DNA from: Cladorhizidae sp. MBARI D1340-BT2
Taxonomy: Eukaryota; Porifera; Demospongiae; Poecilosclerida; Cladorhizidae
NCBI GenBank assembly: GCA_028752905.1
Contig: JAQNBH010000015.1
Location: 11,169,622-11,233,621, forward strand
Length of the DNA stretch: 64,000 nucleotides
Direction: 5' to 3'
Part shown: positions 33,502 to 43,661 of the stretch, one piece after another
How the letters are laid out: the number at the start of each line of letters is the position of its first letter
Position numbering within the stretch: the first letter of the stretch is position 1
The notes under the pieces: model-generated
The model's input: only the letters and a program-made list of their open reading frames with translations
Database searches by the model: none
Told to the model about the DNA's origin: nothing
Made by a program: the position numbers and the translations under genes

Positions 33502-33575
33502 TATGATGGCTTTCAAATGACTTTATAAAAATAATAATAATAATAAGTGGATTTTTTTTAAATGATTGAAAAGTA
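33502..33575. repeat. Palindrome-arm sequence between the two LINE copies
   Basis: ATGATGGCTTTCAAATGACT, an ATA/AAT tract and AAATGATTGAAAAGTA match 44,505-44,560 in reverse complement. This is the original arm sequence left between two independent LINE insertions. Confidence 0.8.
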
Positions 33576-33581
33576 GATGGA

Positions 33582-34271
33582 TTGTTTGAGGTATTGCAGG
33601 AGGATGTGGTAAAGTATGAAGAGAAAGGTTTCGATGTTGTTATGATGGGAGACTTCAATGCAAAGATTGGACTAGGAGTGGAGGACAACCCAAACAGTAA
33701 TGGAAGGCGGTTGTTGGAGTTGGTTAGGGCTGGAGGTCTGGTTGTGGGGAACGAGTTGCAGTGCTGTGAGGGCAGGTGGATGTGGGAATATGGGGAGAGA
33801 AAGTCTGTCATAGACTATATGTTGTTTAGTAAGGACGTAGATGTAGCTAGGGTAGTTGTTGAGGACTCAGGAAAGCTGGATGTGGGGTCGGACCATAACA
33901 TTATTTGGGGAGAAATTACGTGGGGTAGGAGAGAATTACAAGTGAGAAGAGAGCGACATAAATGGAGAGTTGATGACAATAGGCTAGACTGGGTGGAGTA
34001 TCAGGAGGTAGTGGAAGAAATGTTCATGGGGTGGGAAGAGGAGGTGAGAGAGCTTGAGCAAGAGCTGGGAGGAAACATAGTTGAAGAGGTGTGGGGTAGG
34101 TGGAAGGAGAAAGTTTTGGCTGAAGCAGAGAAAGGAATTGGAAGGAAGAAGATTACAGACAGGTCAGAGGGATGGTGGTCAGAGGATGTGGAGTGGTTAA
34201 TTGGTGTCAGGAAGGAGAAATGTAAGAGGCTAAGGGAAGCCAGGAAGAGAGGGGAGAGAGAGGCTACATAA
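33582..34271 (+). pseudogene. LINE endonuclease domain (C-terminal part)
   Basis: 229 codons open. MMGDFNAKIGLG is the catalytic Asp-containing motif and VGSDHNIIWGEI the terminal SDH motif of the exonuclease-endonuclease-phosphatase fold. The first half of the domain is missing through 5' truncation. It nicks target DNA in target-primed reverse transcription. Beyond the fold the frame continues as a charged, Glu/Arg-rich linker and then breaks at the TAA near 34,269. Confidence 0.85.
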
Positions 34272-34315
34272 CATTAAGACAACTATGGGATGACTATAGA
34301 GAAGCAAGAAAGGAA

Positions 34316-35149
34316 GTGAAAAAGACTATTAGGATAGAGAAGAAGGAATTGAGGAAGAGAACTATAAAGAAGATTAGAGAGCAGGATGGGACTAGTTGTA
34401 AGCTGTTTTGGAATGATTTAAGAGCAAAGAGGAAGGAGAGAAGGAGAAAAGGAGTGAAAGATGATGAGGGAAGGATGGTGGAGGAGGAAGTCGAGGTGTT
34501 GGAGGTGATGGCAAAACACTGGGAAGAGCAGGAAAAAAGAGGATGCCACAGTACAAGAATTAGAGATAGGAGAAGTGGGTGGGCATGAGCTGGGTATGTG
34601 TGAAGAAGTAAGTTGGGAAGAAGTAGTAGAGGTAATGAAGTGTTTAAAGAGAGGAAAGGCTCCAGGCCCTGATGGAATGTTGAATGAGATGCTGATGTAT
34701 GGAGGTAGAAAGTTGGTGGAGGTGATGGTGCAGGTGATGAATGTGGTGATGAGGATTGAGTGCTGCCCAGTGGTCTGGAAGAGGAGTTTACTAGTACCTC
34801 TCCACAAGGATGGTGACGAGGACGAAGTAGGGAATTATAGGGGAATTTCATTGTGTTGTAGTGTGGTGAAGGTGTTTGCGAGAGTGTTGGCAAGGAGGTT
34901 GGGAGTGTTCGCTGAGGATAGGATTTTGACAGAAGCACAAGGAGGATTTAGGAGACAGAGGAGATGTTCAGACCAGTGGTTGGTGTTAAGAGGAGTTTGT
35001 GAAGTGAGGAAGACCTGGACATAAGTAAGGCATATGACAGTGTGTGGAGGGAGGGACTGTGGCAGAAGTTGAGGCAGTATGTAGTGGAGGATAAACTTGT
35101 GAGGACATGTGTAGGATTGTATAGTGGGGTGGAGACGACGGTGATATTG
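34316..35149 (+). pseudogene. LINE reverse transcriptase, first part
   Basis: After a Lys/Arg-rich linker (34,316-34,588), the frame 34,575-35,024 shows GKAPGPDGMLNEMLMYGG, NYRGISLCCSVVKVFARVLA and ILTEAQGGFRRQRRCSDQWL, the fingers and palm blocks of a LINE polymerase. A frameshift near 35,010-35,020 moves the next block, ISKAYDSVWREGLWQKLR, to another frame. The domain is then cut by the Gypsy insertion after TTGAATGG. Confidence 0.85.
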
Positions 35150-35154
35150 AATGG
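35150..35154. repeat. 5-bp target site duplication of element B, left copy (AATGG)
   Basis: AATGG is repeated at 40,518-40,522. Removing one copy and the element restores an uninterrupted LINE reverse transcriptase reading frame across the junction, which confirms the boundaries. Confidence 0.9.
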
Positions 35155-35322
35155 TAGATAATAAGGGGATCGCCCGCGATGCCACTGAATCAGAATTGGT
35201 AATTCACAAATAACAATGTGTATACAGACTGGCTAGTAATGTGATGCGCATGCGTACATGTAAGACAATGATAATAGGTACGGATCGATTGTGTGTGAGT
35301 GTATGTAGTATAGTATTGTCTA
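35155..35322 (-). repeat. 3' LTR of element B
   Basis: On the minus strand it begins TAGACAATACTA and ends TTATTATCTA. It is preceded on that strand by the polypurine tract GGGGGGAGA (35,323-35,331). The internal self-priming partner site is preserved. Confidence 0.9.
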
Positions 35323-35365
35323 TCTCCCCCCAAGTCTTTGGCCAGTATGGTTGGAGACTGAGTAG

Positions 35366-36809
35366 TTAGTATGTTCCAGAGTAGTAGTAGTCTGGTTTCC
35401 GATGGGTTCTCTTTGATCTTCTAAGTCCAGGGTCTGGGGTGGCTGTCTGGGTGTAGTGGAGTCTCCTAGGCTGGGAAACCGTTGCTTCTTTGGGGGTTGG
35501 TTCCTGGTTCAGGGTCCGGTTTGTTCCAGGGGTGGCGATGGTGGGCGTGGTGTCCATGAGTGTGATAGGTGTTGGGAGGTTTCCTGTCGGGATGTGGTCC
35601 GAGTGGGTTTGGTCTTTGGTTTTAGTGGGTGTTGGCATCATCGGTGTGGTTTTGGGGTTTCCTGTCGGGTTGTGGTCCGAGTGGGTTCGGTCTTCGGTTT
35701 TAGTGGGTGTTGGTGTTGTTTTGGTGATTGGTGGTGGAGCTTGGGTGGTGGTCTTGGTTCTGTGAAGGCTTTGTGCGATATCTTGGGTGATGGTTAGTTT
35801 GGCTGCGGGTTGTTGGTGTGGGGTGTATCTTCTCAAGAATTTCCTGTTCCTGAAGGAGACTCTCCCTGAGCCGTCCATCTTCACCAGGTACTGGTGGTAC
35901 TGCCTCACTTCGATCACCATGCCGGTGCGATCCCATTTGTTGGGGTGGTGACCGGTCTGGTTTTGTACCCTGACAGTGTCTCCTGTCTGTAGTTGAGTGA
36001 GGGGTTTAGTATGTTCGCTCCAGCGTTCTGGTTGATGTGATGTCGGTTTCGGAGTGCCTGTTCTCTTAGGTTTAGTGTGTTGCTCCAGGTCTGGTGTGGT
36101 ATGTATTTCCCTTGGAGGACTGGTATCATGTTGGTCGTCCGAATACGCATTCAGCAGGTGACTGTTTTGTGGAGGGGTCTGGGCTGTTCCGGTATTGGAG
36201 CATAGCCTTCTGAAATGTGTCAATTGAGAGGTCTCCGTCTGTGCCTGTGTTCCCGGATATTAGTCTCTTGATGGTTTTTACTCCGATTTCCGCCCTGCAG
36301 TTACTGTGAGGGTAGGCAACTGAGCTCAGCCTGTGGTTTACCCCCCATATCTTCAAGAAGTTTGAGGTGATGTGTGACGTGAACTCAGGGCCACCGTCTG
36401 TGGCTAGCTCATCGGGGATGCCATACGTTGAGAAGGTCTTTCTCAGGACATCGGTGAGGCCCTTTGCACAGTCTCTTGATCTCTCCACAATAGGCCAGTT
36501 GGAGTATCGGTCAATCACCACTAAGTAGTTTTTCCCTAGGTGGTGGAAAAAGTCAGCACATATGTACTGGAAGGGGTACACTGGTAGGGCTGGTGGGGTG
36601 GGGGGCATGGCTGCCTGGGATGGGGCCATCCCATTGCAGATCCTGCAGTCCGTTCTGGTAGCTGCAATGTCGGCAGTGATCCCTGGCCAGAATATGGATG
36701 ACTCTGCCTTGGATATCATTGCGGATGTACCTTGGTGAGCTGCATGGAGGGCTGCTAGGCATGTTGGTCGAAGTGCTGGCGGGATGATTAGTCGGTCTTT
36801 GTACACCAC
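35366..36809 (-). pseudogene. Integrase and C-terminal tail of element B
   Basis: From 36,809: LHAAHQGTSAM, a CRICNG zinc pattern, then CADFFHH, LATDGGPEF and NCRAEIGVKTIKRL with the Asp-Asp-Glu residues in place. After CVFGRPT (about 36,126) the sequence continues in two other frames: TNMIPVLQGKYIPHQ, then TVRVQNQTGHHPNKWDRTG and DGSGRVSFRNRKFLRRY, ending GLRRSKRTHRKPDYYYSG. At least two frameshifts break it. Confidence 0.85.
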
Positions 36810-36922
36810 AACGCCATCGATGGAGTAGAGGTGGTCCCGATGGGTGTGTTAGTCTCTGATCGCTGGTTGTACTAGGTGGCGTCTGTCCGGGAAGCCGTCT
36901 TCGATGGTGTTAAGGAGAAGCA

Positions 36923-38479
36923 TCATGTCGTCATCTGAAGATGTAGCTGATAGGCTGTATGGAGTCCATGGTCGATGTGAGTGATTCTTGGATTGTGGTG
37001 TCCAAGTGGTCGGATGTGTGACTCATCTGTGGAGATGCCGGCGATGAGGTTCGTTGGGATCGTGGTTGTGGGTCTCAGGGTTTGGTCCGAGGCAGAGTGT
37101 GCATCGTCTGTTAGGGTCATCTTGTCTGGGTCCTGTGTGCCGGTGGGGTACCTTGAGAGGGCGTCTGGTGTTTTGTTCTTGACGCCTGGGACGTGGATCA
37201 TTTTGAATTTGTAAGGCAGGATTTTTTCTTTCAGATTGCGGAGTCTTGTGTTGGTTATCTGCTCCAGGGATCTGTCTCCGAATATCTTGACGAGGGGTTT
37301 GTGGTCGACCGCAATGCAGCCTAGGACGAAGTGGCGAGCCTTGTCCAGGGCGTCTGCCACGGCGAGGGCCTCTCCCTCAATTGGAGCATAACGAGACTCT
37401 GCAGCGTGTGTGAATCGTGACCAGACTAGGGTGACCTTCCATCTGGTTTGGCAGCAAAACACATCGTTGGATGGGCACTGGCAGTGCTTCTGGAATAGCC
37501 ACTACCCTATTCCGTTCTTTGACCAGTCGGTTGCTAGACAAGTTGGTTTGGTTTTGTCGTAGATCTTCACCCCTTCTTGAATTTCCCTGACGATGGCTAA
37601 CTTGGAGTTGTTGAATGCCGATTGGTGTGATTCCTTCCAGGCCGAGGGTTTCAGTAGGTCCCTGAATGGTTCCATGGCCGATGTCATGCTAAATGTATAG
37701 GAGACTTGGTTTACCAGTCCGAACCAGGATCTTACATCTGTAAGGTTTTTAGTGGTCGGGAAGTCAGTGATGGCACGGATGTATTTTCTGCATGGCTTGA
37801 CCGTTGTAGGGGTGATCTCGAATCTGGCGAACTCCACACTGTCCTCCGCGAAATGGAATTTCTCGGGGTTGAGGGTGACACTGTTGGTGGCACAGATGTG
37901 GAGCCATTCCACTGCCTGGGAGTATGCATCGGAGATGGTGTCGGACCATAATAGAGTGTCGTCTATGCACTTTGTCTTCTTGTTGATGTGGGACACTATG
38001 CCGTCATACCTGCTGGTGTACCCATCCCCTGAGGCGATGTAGCCCTGGGGGGCGGTGCAGTAGCGGTATCACCCCCATGGTGTAATGAAGGAGGTGAAGT
38101 GTCTGTCGTCCTCATGGAGTGGTACGGAGTGGTAGCCATTCCAGGCGTCAAATATAGTCTTCTTTGTTTTCATTGGTACTGATCTTGCCTGGTGGAATGG
38201 GGATTGGGTGTGGTGTGTCTCCCTTGTGGCGTGTTGATTGAGGGCCTGGAAGTCAATGGTTCGACGAAGGGAGCCATTCTTTTTTGGGCAGATTACCATC
38301 CTGTGGCACCATGTAACTGGGGTTCCAATGGGGACTTTTTCGAGGACGCCAAGCCTGACGTCCCTGTCCAGTCCAGCCTTCACTTCGTCTTGCCAGTGGA
38401 GGGGGACCGGGATTGGGTTGTGGTGGGCAGTTGGTGTTGCGAGGGGGTCGATCCTTAGCCGCAGGGGTGGGCCAGTCAT
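36923..38479 (-). pseudogene. Reverse transcriptase and RNase H of element B
   Basis: One frame with two stops. It has TPVTWCHRMVICPKKNGSLR, FDAWNGYHSVPL, then a TGA after TPWG (about 38,069), then KCIDDTLLW (Cys-Ile-Asp-Asp, as in element A), DVRSWFGLVNQVSY, CLATDWSKNGIG followed by TAG (about 37,507), and RNase H with EGEALAVADAL and AVDHKPLVKIFGD. The stops are single-base changes when compared with element A. Confidence 0.88.
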
Positions 38480-39219
38480 GAGAGGGAGTGGCTGGTGTTA
38501 AACACACTTGAGTGATACAAGATTCTCAGGGATTCCGCTAGTTTGCCTCTGTTTTCTTCCATAGCCGGAAGTGGTGGTGAGGTCGGGATGGGTGGTGGGG
38601 ATGATCTTCTCGGGAACTGGCATGGTCGGTTGGGTGGGGTCGTCCAGTGGATGGGTGGCATGGCCCCTGCCTTTGTTGTGGTGCCTGAATCAGAGATCCT
38701 TGCGATGCCTGTTTGGGGGAAAGACTGGTTGATGATCCCTAGGTCGGTGCATGCTTCCTGGCTGAGGAAGACCTTGCTCACGTTGTGGGTCACGTATACC
38801 ATTTGTCTTGTGGTCCTCCCTGATATGGTGTCGGATAGTCTCAGGATTGTGGCTCCTAGGATTCGCAGGTTGCTGTTGTTGGCAGTATGCATGCGTGGGT
38901 TCACTGGTATGAGGTCCTCTGTGGTCAGGCCGAACTTGTGGAGGATGTTTGTGCCAGCAAGGCAGCTATGGCATCCTGTGTCGGCCATTGCCTCTATGGA
39001 GGTCTTTTTGTTGCCCGTCCTTAGGGTGTGTCCTAGGTGGCAGTAGTCGTCCTTGTTGAGGTCGATGTTGAGCCGGATGTACGTCTGAGGCTTTGATCTC
39101 CTCTTTATCCATGACTTCGTGGACTGGTTGTATACATGGTGGTCCAGGGTATTGGCTTTGTTGGGGTCGGATGTTGTTAGGTTGCATACCTCGTCGAACA
39201 GGGCACTCTCGAACTGCAT
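38476..39219 (-). pseudogene. Protease region of element B
   Basis: 247 codons. MADTGCHSCLAGTNILHKFG holds the Asp-Thr-Gly protease motif. Upstream, in a partly overlapping frame, lies the zinc knuckle with CPAFGSKCTGCGRNHHTERIC spacing in pieces. A frameshift near 38,480-38,510 separates this from the RT frame. Confidence 0.82.
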
Positions 39220-39317
39220 GGTGTGTTGTTTGCTATCGCTCCTGCAAATCCTCTCAGTGTGGTGGTTTCTTCCACAACCAGTGCATTTTGACCCGAATGC
39301 TGGGCACTCCGATCGCC

Positions 39318-40124
39318 TTATTCGGGTTGGGGCGCTCCTGCCATGGCCTTTTCCTCCACAATAAGAGCAGATGTCCTCCTTTGGTGGGGGTACCTTCGTG
39401 TTCTGCTGTCACTTGTATGTGCTTTGGCTGATTGTGAGATGCACAGTCTCGATGCCGACCTCTTCCCAGCCTCCTTGGCTTCTACGAAACGTAGGGCTTG
39501 TTCCACTGTCATCTCCTGGTTGGCGTCCCCGAGGAGGTCAATTTGTATCTCTGTGTCAGCAAGCCCCCTGCATAGTACGTCTGCCACGTTCTCCTCGGAG
39601 TAATCTACAATGTGCCCACATCCACTGCATGGTTTCATGAATTTGCATACACTTGCCTGTCCTCTCAGTCGTGCGCCGAATGCCCGTATCGGCTCATCGC
39701 GATCCTGTTTCATGTTATGGAGGGAGACTCGGGCGACCATGGCATTCTCTTCCCTCACTGCCAGTGCCTTCATGGAGGCGAATACCTCGTCCTCAGTCTT
39801 TCCGGCCAGGGTGCCACCCGCGTTATGGGTGAGGTCCTTGCGCAGCTGATCGTTGTAGCACTCTAGCAGTTGCATGACCAGGTCCGGTCTGACTAGCTTG
39901 GTGGCCCTGACGTAGTCACCCCACCTTGATCTGAAATATGTCCAGTCTTCTGAGGTGCCTGCTGATGTGATGCCTGGCCTTTTCACCTTTTCTACCCTGG
40001 CCGTCTGCGGAGGCCCAGTCCTGTGGGTCATCTAGTGTGCTGACAGGAATGCAGCTGCCAGTACTGGGTCAACGTCGGGTATGACATAGTCGAAATCGTC
40101 GAAGGGGCATCTCATCTCTGCCAT
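39318..40124 (-). pseudogene. gag: Gag of element B
   Basis: Best start is ATG at 40,122-40,124 (MAEMRCPFDDFDYVIPDV), which aligns with the element A start. A TAG at 40,032-40,034 then interrupts it, and the frame reopens at MTHRTGPPQTARVEKVKRPG. It has the same capsid-like blocks as element A (MKALAVREENAMVARVSL, RLRGQASVCKFMKPCSGC, DVLCRGLADTEIQIDLLG). It ends before the zinc knuckle through a frameshift. Confidence 0.82.
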
Positions 40125-40165
40125 CCTACATAGTGGTGTGCTCCAATTGGGGTATTTCGATCTCC

Positions 40166-40349
40166 TCTCATAGTCGCCTCTTTCTGATAGGTGGGGGACC
40201 TCCTGGGGCTCTTCAACGTGTTGCCCTTGGAGTCTGTATACACATAGGTAATAAGGGGATCGCCCTCTCCTCTCTTGGTCGCCTCTTTCTGATAGGTGGG
40301 GGACCTCCTGGGGCTCTTCAACGTGTTGCCCTTGGAGTCTGTATACACA
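40166..40349. repeat. 105-bp tandem duplication beside the 5' LTR of element B
   Basis: The GTCGCCTCTTTCTGATAGG block occurs at 40,173 and again at 40,278, with a copy of the primer site and a truncated LTR end (GGTAATAAGGGGATCGCCC) between them. The duplication therefore includes the LTR/leader junction. Confidence 0.85.
40336..40349 (-). promoter_or_regulatory. Self-priming primer-binding site of element B
   Basis: On the minus strand TGTGTATACAGACT starts at the first base after the 5' LTR. It is the exact reverse complement of AGTCTGTATACACA inside the same LTR (plus coordinates 40,412-40,425). The first eight bases equal those of element A and the last six differ, and in each element the LTR partner differs in step. 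Confidence 0.8.
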
Positions 40350-40517
40350 TAGATAATAAGGGGATCACCCTCTTTGATCGCGATGCCACTGAATCAGAAT
40401 TGGTAATTCAATGTGTATACAGACTGGCTAGTAATGTGATGCGCATGCATACATGTAAGACAATGATAATAGGTACGGATCGATTGTGTATGAGTGTATG
40501 TAGTATAGTATTGTCTA
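40350..40517 (-). repeat. 5' LTR of element B
   Basis: 168 bp on the minus strand. Compared with the 3' LTR, it has one gained block (about 9 bases near CTCTTTGAT) and one lost block (CAAATAACA), plus scattered substitutions. Confidence 0.9.
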
Positions 40518-40522
40518 AATGG

Positions 40523-40957
40523 AAGGAGGTCAAGGTGGTTCACTGTGGAGAATGGACTTAGGCAGGGATGTCCTTTGTCTCCACTTTTTTTCAATATATA
40601 TTTGATGGGAATGGCAGAGGAATTGGAGAGAGCTGAGATGGAGTCAAAGTGGAAGGCTGTTGGTATGGGGCACTTATGTATGCAGATGATGTTGTTCTTC
40701 TGGCTGACTCAGGGGTGGAACTGCAAGCTATGTTGGATGAGGTACAGGCGTATGTGTTAAGGTGGAAGATGAAATTTAATAGCAGGAAGAGCAAGGTCAT
40801 GGTAGTAGGGAAGAAGGAAGCAGAAGTGCATTGGAGGATTGGTGAGGAGATATTGGAAGACGTCAAAGAATTCAAGTACTTAGGAATATGGTTGGATAGG
40901 AAGCTAAGGGGTAATGTTCAGTGGCAAAGAAGGCAGAAGAGTGAGTTGGAAAGGTAA
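40523..40957 (+). pseudogene. LINE reverse transcriptase, second part
   Basis: Resumes after the Gypsy element with FTVENGLRQGCPLSPLFFNI, then in a shifted frame GALMYADDVVLLADSGVEL with the catalytic YADD, and NSRKSKVMVVGKKEAEVHW and FKYLGIWLDRKL. A frameshift lies near 40,650-40,670. Confidence 0.87.
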
Positions 40958-41041
40958 TATGGATGAGTAGAGTGAATGGGCAGGTGGAAGTAGACAGAGG
41001 AAGAATGGTGTGGGAGCTTCTAGCGAGACCTAGTATGGAGC

Positions 41042-41893
41042 ATGCAGCCGAAGTGTGTTGGACAGGAGGACGGAATGCTTGCAAGAAGTTGGAAGTCAGC
41101 ACATATGAGAGTGGGTAGGAGACTGTTGGGGGCAAGTAACACAGTAGCAGGAGTTGCAATACGGGGAGATATGTGGTGGAGGAAGCTAGAGGAGAGGAGG
41201 GAAGAGATGAAGGTTTTGTTTGGCAAGAGATTAGAGGTGTTGGAACAGAGCAGATTGGTAAAAGTTGTTGTAAATAAACTATGAGAGGATGGAGGAATTG
41301 GATGGTGGGAAGAATATGAGATCTTGAGGAGAAAGTATGAGATAAACAATGAGGTTGGGTCAGTGCGCAAGTGGAAGGAGAAAGTGAAGGTGAGAAATGA
41401 GAAGGAGGAAGTAGACGGAAAGAGTACGCTGAATTATTATAAATCGGCAAAGAATCGTGCAGGAGTGGAGAGGTATGTGAGGTCCATGCATGGTCAGGAA
41501 GGTGTGCGGCTGCAATTTCGACTGAGGACTGCATCAGCTGGGTTGTTAGAGGATAAGAAGAGATGTTGGATAGTTAGGGATGAGAGGTGTATAATGTGTG
41601 ACAGTGGAGCAGGGGAGGATGTGGAACATTTCTTGGTGACATGCGGGGAATTTGAGAGGGATCGGCTGGTACTGATGGATGAGGTACGCAGAATTGTAGG
41701 GGCAAGACAGTGGCTGGATAAATTAAGAAGAGTGAGTAAGGATGGAAAGGTGGCATTGCTTTTGGGGAAAGATGTGGAGGGAGTAAATGATGCAGTGATG
41801 GAGGAGGTGGGCGAGTTTGTTATGTATTGGGTAGGGAAGTGGTGGCAGAGGAGAAAGGAACTGTTGTCTGGTGAGCTGAGGAATGATCTTTAG
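41042..41893 (+). pseudogene. LINE C-terminal region with CCHC-like motif
   Basis: Continues with RVGRRLLGASNTVAGVAIRG, then (41,324-41,893) a frame ending with CIMCDSGAGEDVEHFLVTCG, a Cys-x2-Cys...His-x4-Cys pattern common near the end of LINE proteins. A stop at 41,282-41,284 interrupts the frame. It is nearly identical to LINE copy 2. Confidence 0.85.
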
Positions 41894-42049
41894 TCCACTC
41901 CCGTCTCCCCCTCCTTGAGCAGCGGGACACTCGTAACTTAATATTGTGGATAATTTTATTAATTAAGTACTGTTGACTTCTTTTTTAAAATATAGATTGT
42001 TATTAGGTTAGTTACTACACAGTGCTGTAATATATTAAATCATTGATTG

Positions 42050-42998
42050 TTGTTGTGTTGTTTGTTTCTTTGTTTGTTTTCAGATTTTTCACTTGCTTTG
42101 TTGGCTTACTATTTTAGTGGAAGTTGTAAGTGCCTTTTTGGTGCTAATATCATTTAGGCATTCAGGAAGCTGCTGATGTGAGTAGATCTTGTAACACCAG
42201 AAAGTTTTAGCTGAATGCAAGTTTTTGTTCGAGTTTTTTTTTGTTTGTTTTTTCAGCTGGCGAGTGGGAGGTTGCCACCATTCCGCTAAATGACTGTCAA
42301 GTTCTGGCTAGCTAGCTAATTAAGACTAGCAATACTTTTACAAAACTCCAGGTCAGTTCTGACAGATGATGTGATGCAGGTGCTATTGCCTGTTTTTGCA
42401 GCTGTGTGGTCCGGTACATTAATAGTACGTAGGTAAAGTAACTGGTTAATTTTCAGGCATATATAGATAGCTCTAAGTTCCTCGAGCTCTGCTAGCAATA
42501 GCCTTCTGTAACAGTGTCGACCAAGAAGTAACTTCAAGTTTCCTAATACTAGAAGTCTTACAAAGACCCATGAGTGATTGTAGCTATTCCTCAGATTGGA
42601 CAAAATCAAGTCATATTGACCATGTTGTATCAAGGGAAGAGGACTCTCTACTTGTCCTTGGTCTGTTCACAAGTTCTTTACTGCTCTGAAATATGGTGTC
42701 CATGCCTGATTAAGGACATAAAAAGATTAGAAAAGGTTCAGCATTGGGCAGCAAAGTTTATACTGATGACTATAAGATGGACTACCGAGTGAACATGCTT
42801 CCTCTTATGAATCCGAGAGTGCTTAAAAATCCTTCTGCTCGCTTTAACACTTATGACTTGGTGTCCTTCAGCAACTGCTCCAAAAGTTCTAAATCATTCA
42901 TGAAGGTGAGCATACTCCAAGACAAATACAAGGAAACTAATAGGAGAGCTAAGCTTGGGAATTCCTGCCTACAATTGACTTGGAAGAATCCATGCATG
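42050..42998 (+). pseudogene. Older LINE remnant in the palindrome arm, left copy
   Basis: SQVLYCSEIWCPCLIKDIKR followed by LEKVQHWAAKFI (about 42,660-42,770) is the thumb-side motif (YASxVWxPxLxKDIxxLExVQRRATK) of CR1/Jockey-like LINEs. YRVNMLPLMNPRVL and the C-terminal blocks follow in broken frames. It is mirrored at 43,662-44,500, so it predates the arms. It is unrelated to LINE copies 1 and 2 in detail. Confidence 0.72.
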
Positions 42999-43153
42999 CT
43001 TGCCATTAAGAAACACATTGGTTTGACTCAAATCATACATGTACTTTAATTTCATGTGTCCCTCCTGTGCTAGATGTTCAACCGGGAAGTTCAGTCACTC
43101 TCTTAATTAAATATTGTTATTATTAATTGTTATTGTTGTTGTTGTTGTTGTTG

Positions 43154-43197
<44 letters not shown>

Positions 43198-43217
43198 GTT
43201 ATTACTACTACTACTAC

Positions 43218-43277
<60 letters not shown>

Positions 43278-43364
43278 TACTATATGTACTACTAAATACT
43301 ATTATTAACATTATCATCACCACCTTTATTATTATTATTGTTGTTGTTATTATTATTATTGCTG

Positions 43365-43412
<48 letters not shown>

Positions 43413-43661
43413 TTATAATATTTTCTTAACCTGCATGTGAAGGCTGCTATTCCTCATTACAGTTCTATAGTATGTACCTGGTTTTCTAAGTTTGAAGAGT
43501 TTTTATGTCAAGCGAGACCTACTTATATATTATATATATCAGCCAACTAAGTTTGAGCCATCAAATAATAAGGTCCAGCATGTACCAACCTGAGGTTTCT
43601 TGCTCAGTTATTGTAAAAAGTTATTGGAATTACCATTAAAATATGACAGTTAATGACATGC
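42999..43661. repeat. Central spacer of the palindrome with microsatellites
   Basis: Non-mirrored DNA between the arms. TTG, TTA and TAC/ACT trinucleotide tracts cover about 43,110-43,420. The part after it matches the start of this window (1-254) in direct orientation. The leucine- and asparagine-only reading frames here are microsatellite artefacts. Confidence 0.85.

Larger units (their letters stand above)
35155..40517 (-). mobile_element. Ty3/Gypsy LTR retrotransposon, element B (decayed)
   Basis: 5,363 bp on the minus strand with 168-bp LTRs (35,155-35,322 and 40,350-40,517), AATGG target duplication, self-complementary primer site, gag, protease, RT, RNase H, integrase and the same GGGGGGAGA polypurine tract as element A. 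The proteins are related to element A but clearly diverged, and the LTRs are different in sequence, so it is another family member. The coding region has nonsense changes at 40,032-40,034, about 38,069 and about 37,507, and frameshifts around 38,480, 36,900, 36,150 and 35,930. The LTRs differ by compensating indels and several substitutions. It is inactive and older than element A. Confidence 0.93.
33576..42040 (+). mobile_element. LINE copy 1, split by a Gypsy element
   Basis: The LINE occupies 33,576-35,149 and 40,518-42,040. The Gypsy element B sits in its reverse transcriptase. It is 5'-truncated within the endonuclease. Order: apurinic-type endonuclease, reverse transcriptase with YADD, C-terminal CCHC-like motif. 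The final bases ATTAAATCAT are shared with LINE copy 2. The clade cannot be fixed by eye; the layout fits the CR1/Jockey/LOA side of the LINEs. The right arm lacks it. Confidence 0.88.
10908..42998 (+). repeat. Left arm of the giant imperfect palindrome
   Basis: Shares ordered reverse-complement blocks with 43,662-61,219. These include the 43-bp array, a linker at 11,385-11,510 matching 60,165-60,300, the 38-bp satellite, the selenoprotein W gene, the 15-bp minisatellite, the Penelope-like remnant, and a LINE remnant at 42,050-42,998. It is longer than its partner because of a longer satellite, two LINE copies with a nested Gypsy element, and a 1.4-kb left-only segment. Confidence 0.9.

Noticed and set aside
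35456..35797. Plus-strand ORFs across element B (for example 35,456-35,797, 38,543-39,046, 39,343-39,866)
   Set aside because: Antisense shadows of the minus-strand gag-pol region.
32466..42040. Twin-priming (5' inversion) of a single LINE insertion
   Set aside because: Both head-to-head copies contain the same 3' end, and 74 bp of original arm sequence lies between them, so they are two insertions.
43114..43429. Poly-leucine, poly-isoleucine and poly-asparagine ORFs
   Set aside because: Trinucleotide microsatellites read in different frames.
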